Assembly (NCBI GenBank): GCA_027459505.1
Contig: DAIDIE010000043.1
Coordinates: 1 to 64,000 of the forward strand
Direction: 5' to 3'
Source of the DNA: Acidobacteriota bacterium
GTDB lineage: Bacteria > Acidobacteriota > Terriglobia > Terriglobales > SCQP01
Length of the DNA stretch: 64,000 nucleotides
Shown: piece by piece, positions 1 to 8,694 of the stretch
Numbering within the stretch: the first letter of the stretch is position 1
Layout of the letters: each line of letters opens with the position of its first letter
Notes under the pieces: generated by a model
Told to the model about the DNA's origin: nothing
What the model saw: only the letters and a program-made list of their open reading frames with translations
Databases searched by the model: none
Translations under genes and position numbers: made by a program

Positions 1-2266
1 TGGGAGAAAACTTGATGGCGTTGTTGATCAGATTGGACAGTACCTGAAGCAGGCGGTTGGGGTCGGCTGTGACGGTGAAATCTTCCGCCTCCGACTGGAT
101 CTGCACCCCGGCCTGCAGCGCCATGCCGCTCATGCTCTCCAGGGCGGTGCGGACGATTCGCGCGGATTCACAGGTCTGGGGGTTCATGCGCACCTGTCCG
201 GAGTGGAGCCGTTCGAAATCCAGGATGTCGTTGACCAGACTCATGAGCCGCTCGGTATTGCCGGAGGCAATTTCGATCATGCGCTGGCCCTGGCCGGGAA
301 GCGTTCCCAGACGCCCGCTGGCCAGCAACCCAAGCGAGCCACGAATGGAGGTCAGAGGGGTGCGCAGCTCATGGCTGACCATGGAGACAAACTCGGCTTT
401 GATGCGGTCGACCTCGAAGCGGCGGCTCACGTCTCGCAAGCTCACCAGGGCGCCCACCAGGCGCCCATCGTCATCGCGCAGGGGAGTGCTGGTGTACTCG
501 GCCGCAAAGCGGGTCCCATCGCCGCGCCGCACCAGTTCATAGGCGACCTGGCGGGAATCGCCGAACGTCAGGGTACGGTGGACGGGCCAGGCGTTTTCCG
601 CATAAGCCTGCCCAGACTCGTCCAATGGTGCGAGCAGGTCCTTTAGCGGGGCTGACGACAATTCCTGGGCATGGCGTTGCAGCAGCCGGCTGGCGGCAGG
701 ATTGGCAAAGGTGATGCGGCCTTCGAAATTCAGGCCGATCAAGGCGTCATCCGCGGAGTCGAGCACGAGCTTCTGCTGCTTCTGGAGTTCGCGCAGCGCC
801 CGCCTCTGCTGACGTAGTTTGCGCCGCAGCGGGAGCAGGGCGAGAAGGAGACCGGCCAGCAGCAGCCAGAGCAGGGTATAGAGGGCCTGGCGGACTTGAT
901 ACTGGGCGCTGTGCCGGATCAAAGAGATATCGCGCGGCGAGCGTAGCAGAATGAGCATGCCGCTCACTTCGTTTTGCCGGTTGAACTCCATGTGGAAAAC
1001 ACCGGTTACGGAGACCTGGGCGCCAGAATCGAGGTGGCGGATGTCGAAACGCTGCGCGCTTTGCAATTGGGCGCGCACCACCGTGCCGCCGTTGGCTATA
1101 TCCAGCCACAACGCGCCCTTATCGGCGCCTTCGCCGACCAAGCGGCCTTGCAGGGTGACCAGGCAGGCGTCGTACTGGCCGTCCAGCACATGGCGCAGGT
1201 GCAGCGGCCTGGGTTGCACCGGGTGTTGCGCGGGACGGGGCCGCACGCGGACTTCGGCTAAGGTGGGGGAAAAGTCGCCTGGTTCGATGTAGCCGACAAC
1301 ATCGACTCCCTGACCGGCGCGCAGAGTGGGTCCGTGATAGTTGCGGAGGATGATGCCGCCGCTGGCATCCTGCATATACAAGCGTCCGCTGGCTTGAGCC
1401 AGCGTGATCTCGCCGCGCACATGCACCAAGTGCCGCGGCGGCCCCCCGGGCCGGTACTGCATCAGTTGAGCGATGCTGCGAACTGGCTGCCGGAAAGGGT
1501 GTCGCAGACCGGGGTGGTTAATGGTGATCTGGGAGGCGTTTTCAACAAACAGCGCCGAGCCATGCCATTGGCGTTGGCGAGTGAAGACCGATGCAACTAC
1601 GCCGCGAACAGTGACTTCCGCATCGAGAAGTTTGTAGGTACTGCGATCGGGGTGCTCCAAGCGAACCAGGATGGGGTAGCCGTCGGAAACCATGGAAGCG
1701 ACGGTTTCCCGCGTCGGGTTGGGGCCATTGGCCATGGCGCCGCCAAAGGAGGGGTAGGGTTGGCCGGAGGCGCGAATGATACCGCGCAGCTCAACGTATT
1801 GTGAGTCCAAGGCGCCGCCCAGCAGTTTGCCTGCTGGCACGCGTAAAGGGGTGGGAAGGGGTGCGCGGCCGAGGTGGATCAGCCGCTCCGCCATGATCAC
1901 AGGTGCGTAGTCGCCGGGGTCGCTGATTCCGTCAACTTCGACAAAATCTCCCGCTTGCAGGTGGGGATCGCTATCTACGCGAACGTAGACCCCAGCGCTG
2001 GCGTCCTGGACAAACAGCATGGGGAAGGAGCCGCCGCCGTCATGGATGACGCCAGAGTAGGTCACCACGCCGCGAATGCGCAGAGGTACATGCCGCATGG
2101 CCTGCGCACGCGTCATCTGATGAATTTTCGCGATCGGAGTCAGCGGCACAGCCGCGGCGGCGCGGTGTGCGGCAGGGCGTTGTGCCTCCGCGGAAACTGT
2201 CCAGCAGGGAAGTAAAAGCCAGCCCAGTGCGAGGACAAGCGGCGCAACTGGGCGGCGCAATATCAT
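1..2266 (-). CDS. Membrane-bound PAS sensor histidine kinase (C-terminus beyond the window)
   Basis: The protein begins with a clear signal peptide (residues 1-29, ending VSAEAQ). A long extracytoplasmic region (about 30-450) has repeated segments of the kind 'DASAGVYVRV ... LQAGDFVEVDGI' and 'LRAGQGVDVVGYIEPGDF', which look like consecutive OB-fold-like modules. A transmembrane helix follows (about 453-475), then a PAS domain (from about 502, 'DSADDALIGLNFEGRITFAN'), a HisKA domain with the phospho-acceptor in 'SHELRTPLTSIRGS' (His near 630), and the start of the HATPase N box ('LINNAIKFSP', about 742-753). The ATP-binding lid and C-terminus lie to the left of base 1, so any receiver domain cannot be seen. 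The start at 2266 is chosen because it opens the signal peptide. Role: inner-membrane sensor that autophosphorylates on His; ligand unknown. No partner regulator is visible. Confidence 0.9.
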   Translation of the reverse strand, partial: MILRRPVAPLVLALGWLLLPCWTVSAEAQRPAAHRAAAAVPLTPIAKIHQMTRAQAMRHVPLRIRGVVTYSGVIHDGGGSFPMLFVQDASAGVYVRVDSDPHLQAGDFVEVDGISDPGDYAPVIMAERLIHLGRAPLPTPLRVPAGKLLGGALDSQYVELRGIIRASGQPYPSFGGAMANGPNPTRETVASMVSDGYPILVRLEHPDRSTYKLLDAEVTVRGVVASVFTRQRQWHGSALFVENASQITINHPGLRHPFRQPVRSIAQLMQYRPGGPPRHLVHVRGEITLAQASGRLYMQDASGGIILRNYHGPTLRAGQGVDVVGYIEPGDFSPTLAEVRVRPRPAQHPVQPRPLHLRHVLDGQYDACLVTLQGRLVGEGADKGALWLDIANGGTVVRAQLQSAQRFDIRHLDSGAQVSVTGVFHMEFNRQNEVSGMLILLRSPRDISLIRHSAQYQVRQALYTLLWLLLAGLLLALLPLRRKLRQQRRALRELQKQQKLVLDSADDALIGLNFEGRITFANPAASRLLQRHAQELSSAPLKDLLAPLDESGQAYAENAWPVHRTLTFGDSRQVAYELVRRGDGTRFAAEYTSTPLRDDDGRLVGALVSLRDVSRRFEVDRIKAEFVSMVSHELRTPLTSIRGSLGLLASGRLGTLPGQGQRMIEIASGNTERLMSLVNDILDFERLHSGQVRMNPQTCESARIVRTALESMSGMALQAGVQIQSEAEDFTVTADPNRLLQVLSNLINNAIKFSP

Positions 2267-2403
2267 GCCGTGTTTATCGGCGCGAAAGCGCCAAAGCGTT
2301 AGTGCGGCGGCACGGCTCGGCGCGCAAACGGGAACTGAACCGCAAGCGGCAGCGGCGGTTAAATGCTTCTTAATTCAACGCGGCGCTAAGATGCATGCGC
2401 GTT

Positions 2404-4749
2404 CTAGCGCAACCGCACAGACAATGGTGAGCCGTTATAGTTCACCACCTTGTCCGCGGCTGCCGTGCTGCGTTCTCCCACGCCGTGGCCGGGGCGCACC
2501 AGCACAATGCGGAAGGTGCGGCTGTGGGGCATACCGGGGTAGTTTCCCTGTCGTGCGCCGATTGCGAGGGTCTTTTGCGCATCATTCCATTGGAGGTGGA
2601 TGGTCGCGTAGGCGCCTTTTTCGTAGGCGTAGCCGTCACCCTGATCGTCATAAAGGGTAAAGCTGCCATTGGCGCCGGGGTAGACGCGCACTTCGATCGG
2701 CGCACCGGGTTTTTCGCCAGTGTATTGTTCTTCCGGACCCATGGGGAGGATCGAGCCAGCCCGCACGTAGAGCGGCATGCTGGCCAGCGGCGCCGCCGCG
2801 TTGATCCATCGCCCGCCATTGAGCGTTGCTCCCGTCCAGAAGTCATACCAACTAGCCTTGGGCAGGTAGAGTTGGCGACTGGTGGCGCCTGGTTCGGTCA
2901 CGGGGTTCACCAGCAATGCGGGACCAAACATATACTGATCCCCGATGTTTTGCGCGGTGGTGTCGGTGCGGAAGTCCATCACCAGCGGCCGCATCAGGGT
3001 GTAACTGTTGTGCGTCACCTGCCAGGCTTCGGAGTAGATGTAGGGCATCAGGCGGTAACGGAGGCGATCAAAGTGGGTGAGAATCGTCTCCGCCTGGGGA
3101 CCATAGGACCAGAGTTCATTGGTGTTAGTGGTGCGGGTGCCATGAACGCGAAAGATAGGACAGAAAGTTCCGAACTGAAACCAGCGTACAAACAGCTCGC
3201 GGAAGTGAGGGTCATCAGGGTTGCCGATGAAGAAGCCGCCAATATCGGTGGTCCAGTAGGGAACACCGGAAACAGAGAAGTTGAGGCCGGCGGGAATCTG
3301 CCGTTTGAAGCTCTCGAAATCGCTGAGCACGTCGCCCGACCAGGCAGTGACGGAATTGCGTTGGATGCCGGCGAAGCCGGATCGGGAAAGAATGAAGACA
3401 CGCTTCTGGTTACTGGCGCGGCGCTGCCCGTCGTAAACCCCCTGGGTGTGCAGCAGGGGAAAGATGTTAGCGTAGCGCGCGCCACTGCCGATGGCGAGAT
3501 GGTGATCGATGAGGATATTGTTCTGCCGTCCTTCGGTCTCCGGCTCGTCGGTGTCCAGCCACCAGGCGTCGGCTCCGCGTGAAAACAGCCCTTGGTTCAT
3601 CAGGTTCCAGTAATAGTGACGGGCCGCGGGATTAGTGGCGTCGTAGAGTGCCATGCCAAGGGGGTGGAAGCCGGCGACGATGGTCTTGGCCACCAGCCAG
3701 TGATGGGCGTCCATGTAGCTGTACTGCGGTGAGCCCTGCTCAAAGTACGGCCAGAAGGAAAACATGATGTGAAAGTGTTCCCGGTGGAGCTGGTCAATCA
3801 TTTGGGTGGGGTGCGGGTACTTGTCGTTGAAAACCGGCTGTCCCATGATCTTCCACCAGAACCAGTCCTGCACGATGTTGTCGACCGGGATATGACGCTG
3901 GCGGTACTGCTGGGCGATATCGAGGATCTCCTGCTGCGACTGGTAACGGTTCTTGCATTGCCAGAAGCCGTAGGCCCACTTGCCAAAGAGCGGCGCGGCC
4001 CCGGTCAGGCGCCGGTATTGCGCGACGATGCTGTCAAATTCCGGGCCGTACATGAAGTAATAGTCAATGGTGTCGGCCACTTCCGAGCTGATGTAGAGGG
4101 AGTGGACGAAGCGGTTGTTGAAACGGGTGCGCGAGGTGTTGTTCCAGAAAACGCCGTAGCCCTTGCTGGAGAGCAGCATGGGAATGGCGATCTGGGTGTT
4201 TTCCTGCGCCAGCCATACGTTGGCGCCATGGTAATTCCAGACGCCGTTCTGGTGTTGTCCCAGCCCATAAAGGCCCTCCTGCGACCCGTACATGGTTACG
4301 AAGGTTTCGGAATGGTAGGTGTGTTCGCCGTTGACGAGTGCGGGCGTCATGGTGCGGGAGGCGTCATCGAAAAGTTCCTGCCCGTTGTGGTCACTAAAGC
4401 GGATATCGCCACGCTGCCGGCTGATACGCACGCTCAAGGCGCGGGTGGATAGCGTTATGGCTTTGGCATCCTCGTCAACGGTCCATTGCACGGGCGTCCA
4501 GTGCTGCGGTAGCACCACGAATTGCGGGTGCGCGGGAAAATTGGTGGTGGGCGAATAGCGGACGTGAATCAGGCTGGGCGTGTCGACCCGCAACCGCAAG
4601 GTGCCCCGCTGGAGATGAACTGTAAGCGTCTGCTGCTGGCGCGAGAAGCCGGTGACCGGGTTGAGCGGGGTCCATTGCGCGTGGGCAAGAGAGCAGGTGA
4701 CGAAAACCAGGAGCGACAATGCAGCGCGGTGGCCGGGGCGGAAGTTCAT
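2404..4749 (-). CDS. Secreted glycoside hydrolase family 31 (alpha-xylosidase/alpha-glucosidase type)
   Basis: A 781-residue enzyme with a signal peptide (MNFRPGHRAALSLLVFVTCSLAHAQ region), hence periplasmic or exported. The N-terminal beta-sandwich is followed by the GH31 TIM barrel: 'KWAYGFWQCKNRYQSQQEI', 'IVQDWFWW', and 'DAWWLDTDEPE' around residue 398, which holds the predicted catalytic nucleophile Asp. 'YWTTDIGGFF' follows the usual GH31 pattern, and C-terminal beta domains end the protein. An in-frame extension to 4839 exists, but its sequence is Cys/Arg-rich and not signal-like, so the Met at 4749 is preferred. GH31 enzymes hydrolyse terminal alpha-linked glucose or xylose by retention. 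The QDWFWW and WWLDTDEPE context favours alpha-xylosidase-like members, as in xyloglucan use; this is an inference. It appears monocistronic, with a bidirectional hairpin upstream at 4841-4874. Confidence 0.9.
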   Translation of the reverse strand: MNFRPGHRAALSLLVFVTCSLAHAQWTPLNPVTGFSRQQQTLTVHLQRGTLRLRVDTPSLIHVRYSPTTNFPAHPQFVVLPQHWTPVQWTVDEDAKAITLSTRALSVRISRQRGDIRFSDHNGQELFDDASRTMTPALVNGEHTYHSETFVTMYGSQEGLYGLGQHQNGVWNYHGANVWLAQENTQIAIPMLLSSKGYGVFWNNTSRTRFNNRFVHSLYISSEVADTIDYYFMYGPEFDSIVAQYRRLTGAAPLFGKWAYGFWQCKNRYQSQQEILDIAQQYRQRHIPVDNIVQDWFWWKIMGQPVFNDKYPHPTQMIDQLHREHFHIMFSFWPYFEQGSPQYSYMDAHHWLVAKTIVAGFHPLGMALYDATNPAARHYYWNLMNQGLFSRGADAWWLDTDEPETEGRQNNILIDHHLAIGSGARYANIFPLLHTQGVYDGQRRASNQKRVFILSRSGFAGIQRNSVTAWSGDVLSDFESFKRQIPAGLNFSVSGVPYWTTDIGGFFIGNPDDPHFRELFVRWFQFGTFCPIFRVHGTRTTNTNELWSYGPQAETILTHFDRLRYRLMPYIYSEAWQVTHNSYTLMRPLVMDFRTDTTAQNIGDQYMFGPALLVNPVTEPGATSRQLYLPKASWYDFWTGATLNGGRWINAAAPLASMPLYVRAGSILPMGPEEQYTGEKPGAPIEVRVYPGANGSFTLYDDQGDGYAYEKGAYATIHLQWNDAQKTLAIGARQGNYPGMPHSRTFRIVLVRPGHGVGERSTAAADKVVNYNGSPLSVRLR

Positions 4750-4840
4750 GCCCGTAACTATAGCGGAACAGCATGGCATCCGCTCGCTTGCGCAACAACG
4801 GTGAGCGGCGGTACTTGTCCTGCCTCGTGAGAAGGACAAG

Positions 4841-4874
4841 CAAAAGGCGGAGCGTAGAATTGCTCCGCCTTTTG
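4841..4874. terminator. Symmetrical 13-bp hairpin, likely terminator
   Basis: CAAAAGGCGGAGC and its exact reverse complement GCTCCGCCTTTTG flank an 8-nt loop. The A-run on one side and T-run on the other allow termination in either direction. It lies downstream of the minus-strand lipoprotein gene that ends at 5275 and just upstream of the GH31 gene, so it probably insulates GH31 from that transcript. Confidence 0.6.
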
Positions 4875-5274
4875 TTCATGCGGGTTTGGTCGGGGATGGG
4901 TGAACCCGCATGTGGCTTCCGCCGCCGTGGACTGCCTGGCAGCGGAAGGGAACTGACTCCCATGACTTCAGGAACCCTGCTCGCCGGTGCCTGTTACCCC
5001 AGCAGGGATTTGTTGCGGAAACTTCGTGCTCCTGCTCCCTTTGTGCTTGGACTGCGCCGTATTGGAGACGGAGTGGAGCCCCTCCTTGCCTGTAGGGGCG
5101 CTCCGCTGCCCGGTCTTGCGGCTCAGCAGTGTCTCCACCCGGCGCTGAGCGTTGCTCGATCGATGAGCGGGGAATGAGGGCGACTGGGGCTTATTCATGC
5201 GACAGTAGATGCCAGATTCCGCGCGCAGGTTGAGCAGGCCGAGCACATCCATCCCTGGAGAGCTTCCGCGGAGG
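4875..5274. other. 400-bp gene-free stretch with a second inverted repeat
   Basis: No convincing gene is seen. Open frames on both strands have low-complexity, Ser/Arg-rich translations with no recognisable domain. The stretch opens with a second perfect 10-bp inverted repeat (CATGCGGGTT at 4878-4887, AACCCGCATG at 4903-4912), only four bases after the terminator hairpin. The rest may be 3' untranslated or structured RNA sequence of the neighbouring minus-strand gene. Confidence 0.4.
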
Positions 5275-6141
5275 TTAGTTTCCCTGATCGACGGTGATGG
5301 CTCCGCCGCCAGTGCTGATGTCGAAGGCTGGTCCGCCTGCGTTGAGCTCGCCAGCCCGGTGGTGGCGAGAGGCGTCGGCGAGCGGAAGGCTCGTGGCAAT
5401 GGAGCCGCCAGCGCTATTGATATTCATATAGGTCCCGAGTTTGGGAGGAACGGTTACGTGGATTCCCCCGCTTCCCGTGCGCACTTGCCAGGAAGTAGCC
5501 AGCCGGGACCCCGGGCGAATTCGCGCCGTAATGCCCCCGCCGCCAGTCTGAAGTTGAAGATCCTGGAAGAGGCCGTCGGCGAGGATATCACCGCCACCGG
5601 TTTCCGCCCGCAGGGAACCATTGAAGTGTTCAACGGCTATACCACCGCCCCCCGTGCCCAGGTTCAGCTTTCCAGCAACGCCAGTTGCAGTGATTCCACC
5701 GCCTCCGACCTGCACTTTTGCTGAGGCGCCGGCTGGCAGTTCGACATCAATGACAACGCCGGCAGTTCTCTTCCGGATGACAGTGTTGATCAGCGTCAGG
5801 TCAACCTCATTGCCGTTCTGATGTTCAACCGGCTGCAGGCCCAGCCCGTCAAAGCTGCGGCTGCTTTCGATCGAAACAGTGAGGTTTTTGTCCGGGGAAC
5901 TGTGGAGATCGATGTTGCCGTAAGGCGTAATCAAATCGAGTGTGGCCGGTCCTGACAGGCTGTAGGTTTTGCTCCAAATCTGGTGACGCTTTCCAGCGGG
6001 CTGATAATTGGCGCAGCCGGAACACCGGGGTGGAGCAGCGCGGGTCACATTAATGTTGAGGCAAGCAGTGGAAAGCCAAACGGAGAGAGCGGTGAAGCTG
6101 AGCAAGCACCAGGTTGGGACAGAGCGGCGGAAGCACTGCAT
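5275..6141 (-). CDS. Lipoprotein with a DUF4097-like beta-repeat domain
   Basis: A 288-residue protein. The start at 6141 is fixed by AAGGAGGT eight bases upstream; two earlier in-frame Mets (6192, 6165) lack such a site, and the second is closely followed by this Shine-Dalgarno sequence. The N-terminus is a signal with a lipobox-like LSTAC, followed by CSGC. The rest is a Gly-rich beta-repeat: 'ITPYGNIDLHSSPDKNLTVS', 'VQVGGGGITATGVAG', 'GTGGGGIAVEHFNGSL', 'AETGGGDILADGLF', 'QTGGGGITARIRPGS', 'RTGSGGIHVTVPP'. This is the right-handed beta-solenoid pattern of DUF4097/putative adhesin proteins, which are often encoded beside anti-sigma factors or ABC exporters. None of those is adjacent. Function unknown; predicted envelope-anchored. 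Confidence 0.75.
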   Translation of the reverse strand: MQCFRRSVPTWCLLSFTALSVWLSTACLNINVTRAAPPRCSGCANYQPAGKRHQIWSKTYSLSGPATLDLITPYGNIDLHSSPDKNLTVSIESSRSFDGLGLQPVEHQNGNEVDLTLINTVIRKRTAGVVIDVELPAGASAKVQVGGGGITATGVAGKLNLGTGGGGIAVEHFNGSLRAETGGGDILADGLFQDLQLQTGGGGITARIRPGSRLATSWQVRTGSGGIHVTVPPKLGTYMNINSAGGSIATSLPLADASRHHRAGELNAGGPAFDISTGGGAITVDQGN

Positions 6142-6292
6142 GGATAAGGACCTCCTTACGCTCATACGTTGGTGGTGCTCAGCTCGTTCCATTTAATAGT
6201 GGAGGATATGGCACCGGGTTACGCCGGGGACCCTGAAGACACTACCCGTGCTACAGTGAAAGCACATCTATGAGCTCTGGTGGGAGGATTGC

Positions 6293-6868
6293 TTGAAAGT
6301 ACGACATTTTGGTTTAGTCCTGGTAGTGCTTCTGGCGATGGGCGCGTTGCAGTGCGCGGCGCAATCGGTAGATGCCTTTGTGGGTGTGAACTGGCTTGGT
6401 GCGGGAACCAACAACAGCGGTGCCTTGCCGGCGACGTCAACGGGAGTTTTTCCCAGCCTTGGCGCCGACCTCATGCTGCCGGGCGGCTTTGGTATTGGCG
6501 GCGAAGTCGCATGGAGGAGTACCAGCATCAGCGGTAGCGGGCAGCAGCCGGCATTTTGGGATGTGAATCTCATTGACCATCCCTTCTCCTTGATCAAGAT
6601 AGTTCCCGAGATTCAGGCCGGCGTAGGCGGCGAGTTCAAAGCGCCAGCGAACACCTGCAACGCGCTCTCACCGAGTACGTGCGTGAATTCCCCATTCGGG
6701 AACGGTTTTCTGGTGCATCTGGGCGCGGGCGTGAAGGTTTACATCGTTGGGAACGTCTTTCTGCGTCCGGAGGCACACGTTTACTTTGTCCACAACAACA
6801 ACACCTTTGCGTCCGGTCCCGTGAAGCGCTTCGGGGTATCGCTGGGCTATACCTTCCGCGCGCTGTGA
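6293..6868 (+). CDS. Outer-membrane beta-barrel-like protein (paralogue 1)
   Basis: A 191-residue secreted protein starting at TTG 6293 with GGGAGG six bases upstream, followed by the signal peptide MKVRHFGLVLVVLLAMGALQCAAQ. The mature part alternates polar and hydrophobic residues, with Gly/Asn-rich turns and a terminal aromatic strand ('RFGVSLGYTFRAL'), as in small 8-stranded OmpA/OmpW-like barrels. It is closely related to the next gene: both share 'SVDAFxGxNW', 'VFPSxGxD', 'GIGGEVAWR', 'NLIDxPFSL', 'HLGAGVK' and 'RPEAHVYFV'. The pair therefore looks like a local tandem duplication. Substrate or ligand unknown. Confidence 0.75.
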   Translation: MKVRHFGLVLVVLLAMGALQCAAQSVDAFVGVNWLGAGTNNSGALPATSTGVFPSLGADLMLPGGFGIGGEVAWRSTSISGSGQQPAFWDVNLIDHPFSLIKIVPEIQAGVGGEFKAPANTCNALSPSTCVNSPFGNGFLVHLGAGVKVYIVGNVFLRPEAHVYFVHNNNTFASGPVKRFGVSLGYTFRAL

Positions 6869-6969
6869 TGGTCTCCTCCCGCGACTGGGTTTTGCTTACG
6901 GTTGCGGGAGGAAACCAAAGTCACCACAGGGGCGTCTAAAGTAGGCGCAGCTTTTTACAGGGAGGATTC

Positions 6970-7572
6970 ATGAAACTGCCGCGGCTAGCAGTTTTTGTTC
7001 TAGTGGTGTTCGCGTTGGCACTGACACAGGCTTCTGCGCAGTCGGTGGACGCTTTTTTTGGGTTGAACTGGGTCAAGGCGACGGCTCCCACCTCAGGCAC
7101 CTCCTTCGGATATCCCACCGACACGATCGGTAACGGCGTTTTTCCCAGCGTAGGCGGCGACATCATCTTTTTTCATGGAATGGGAATTGGCGGCGAGGTC
7201 GCTTGGCGTGGAAAGACTGGAACGTTCCAGGGGTATACATTCCGACCCATTTTTTACGATTTCAATTTGATTGATCAGCCGTTTTCCCTGCCGCGCCTGG
7301 TTCCTGAGCTACAGGCCGGTATAGGCGGTGAGAGCTTGCGGTTCTACACCGGTCAGTACAACTGCAGCTATACGAGTTGCACGAACTATGTGAGCTCGAA
7401 CCACTTTCTGTTTCACCTTGGGGCCGGGGTGAAGTTCTACGCTACTTCGCATATCTTTGTCAGGCCGGAAGCACACGTGTACTTTGTCCGCAACAACAGT
7501 GATTTTGCGGATGGGGTGATCAAGCGCTTTGGAGTGGCAATTGGGTACACCTTTAGTGCCACCAACCCGTAA
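6970..7572 (+). CDS. Outer-membrane beta-barrel-like protein (paralogue 2)
   Basis: A 200-residue protein. The ATG at 6970 is preceded by GGGAGG and followed by a signal peptide ending in ASAQ. It has the same architecture and motifs as the gene ending at 6868, with an inserted loop containing 'NCSYTSCTNY' (two Cys that could form a disulphide). It ends in a barrel-closing strand 'FGVAIGYTF' plus a short tail. The separation of about 100 bp between the copies, each with its own strong ribosome-binding site, suggests co-transcription or independent expression after duplication. No specific function can be assigned. Confidence 0.75.
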   Translation: MKLPRLAVFVLVVFALALTQASAQSVDAFFGLNWVKATAPTSGTSFGYPTDTIGNGVFPSVGGDIIFFHGMGIGGEVAWRGKTGTFQGYTFRPIFYDFNLIDQPFSLPRLVPELQAGIGGESLRFYTGQYNCSYTSCTNYVSSNHFLFHLGAGVKFYATSHIFVRPEAHVYFVRNNSDFADGVIKRFGVAIGYTFSATNP

Positions 7573-7729
7573 TCGTACCTCTATGCCCCCCAACGGGGGG
7601 GATGTGCCCTTAGGAAAAGTAAGCGGTATGCATCTTTTGTCTTGTTTCCCGCTGGGCGCTGTGGGAGGATAGGGGCAATTCCGGGTGGCAGTTAGGGTAC
7701 TTGCCCCGCTCGATTCAGGAGGCTGAATT

Positions 7730-7906
7730 TTGATCAACAAACTTTGTGCCATGTGTGGCGTGTACTTCTCCGGTCAGCTAAACGGGAGCTACATCTGCCC
7801 TGAGTGCCGGGAGCGCGAGCTTCCGGTGCAACGTGCGCTCGTCTCCCTGGAGAGCGTTGGACAGCCGGTTACCGTTCAGCCGCAGTATCCGGTGCGCGCC
7901 GCTTAG
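7730..7906 (+). CDS. 58-residue zinc-ribbon-like small protein, TTG start
   Basis: TTG at 7730 is preceded by a perfect AGGAGG (7717-7722) with 7-nt spacing. The 58-residue product begins MINKLCAMCGVYF and carries two CxxC pairs, C6-A-M-C9 and C23-P-E-C26, spaced as in a one-zinc ribbon, then a polar tail ending in VRAA. The codons look genuinely coding and the stop at 7904-7906 is clean. The non-ATG start and short length make it easy to miss. Function unknown; small zinc ribbons often act as protein- or nucleic-acid-binding accessories. Confidence 0.7.
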   Translation: MINKLCAMCGVYFSGQLNGSYICPECRERELPVQRALVSLESVGQPVTVQPQYPVRAA

Positions 7907-8040
7907 CCAGCAACCTCACACAGCAAAGTCCTACCTGGGCCGCAAGCGCGTAGGCGCCTGCGGCCTTTGTGTTTTTAGTACCAGTTGCGTGCGCACTCCC
8001 GCAGAGAAGGCGCCATTGCCCAGCGTGCTCCCGTGTCCTC

Positions 8041-8580
8041 TTACGGCTGAAAGCAATGGTTCGGGTACTGCAGCAGCCCATGGAAGCAGGGCCTGCGTGG
8101 TGCATTTGCTCGTCCAGCGTTCTTGGCCAGCAGCTTTCGAATCTTCCTCGCCTGTTTTCCGGACGGCTGCAGCTTTAGAAACATCCGCCAGTATTCGCGG
8201 GCTTGGCTCCATTCGCCCAACTTCGCCGAACTAGCGGCAATGCCGGCAATCGCGGTGAGGTTCTTGGGAGAGTAGCGCAGCGCGTCTTTGTAGCGGCCCA
8301 GTGCGGCGGCGTAATCATCGCCCATGCCGCGATGAAAGTAGAAGTGGGCGACGTGCAGGTCGTGCTCGGCGCGGCCGGGGTCGGGCAGCACAGTTGCCGG
8401 CCGTTTCTGCTTGGTGCGGGTAAAGACCTGGCCGGGCAAGGCGTCGCCGTTTTGCGCGGTCTGGGGCGGACGAGAGGAGGACGCCTTCGGGGTGGGCGCC
8501 GTCTGGGCCGACAAGCCAGCGAGCATAGCGAGCACGGAAAATAGCAGAGAGCTTCGAAAACGCCAGTTTCTCATCATCAT
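8041..8580 (-). CDS. Secreted TPR-containing protein
   Basis: About 179 residues from the Met cluster near 8580. They start with MMMRNWRFRSSLLFSVLAML, a signal peptide ending near LSAQ, then a Ser/Pro/Thr-rich linker. Two to three TPR-like helices follow ('AEHDLHVAHFYFHRGMGDDY', 'AALGRYKDALRYSPKNLTAI', 'GEWSQAREYWRMFLKLQPSG') and a basic tail. The exact start among three consecutive ATGs is unclear because no good ribosome-binding site precedes them. TPR arrays mediate protein-protein contact, here probably in the periplasm. No partner is evident; the next gene is on the same strand. Confidence 0.7.
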   Translation of the reverse strand: MMMRNWRFRSSLLFSVLAMLAGLSAQTAPTPKASSSRPPQTAQNGDALPGQVFTRTKQKRPATVLPDPGRAEHDLHVAHFYFHRGMGDDYAAALGRYKDALRYSPKNLTAIAGIAASSAKLGEWSQAREYWRMFLKLQPSGKQARKIRKLLAKNAGRANAPRRPCFHGLLQYPNHCFQP

Positions 8581-8694
8581 TACGGACGCATCAGGCCGGA
8601 TTTTGGGCACAACGCAGCGGGAAATTGCCACTGCGATAGTTTACGCCGCGAGGATGCGCTGCGGAGGACTGTCCAGATGAGGAGAGTCCCGGGT

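Noticed and set aside
4968-5399. 143-codon open frame on the minus strand
   Set aside because: Ser/Arg-rich, no domain, and overlaps the end of a supported lipoprotein gene in another frame.
7586-7600. CCCCCC-AAC-GGGGGG as terminator after the outer-membrane gene
   Set aside because: Loop is only three bases and there is no T-run; possible weak hairpin but not a supported terminator.
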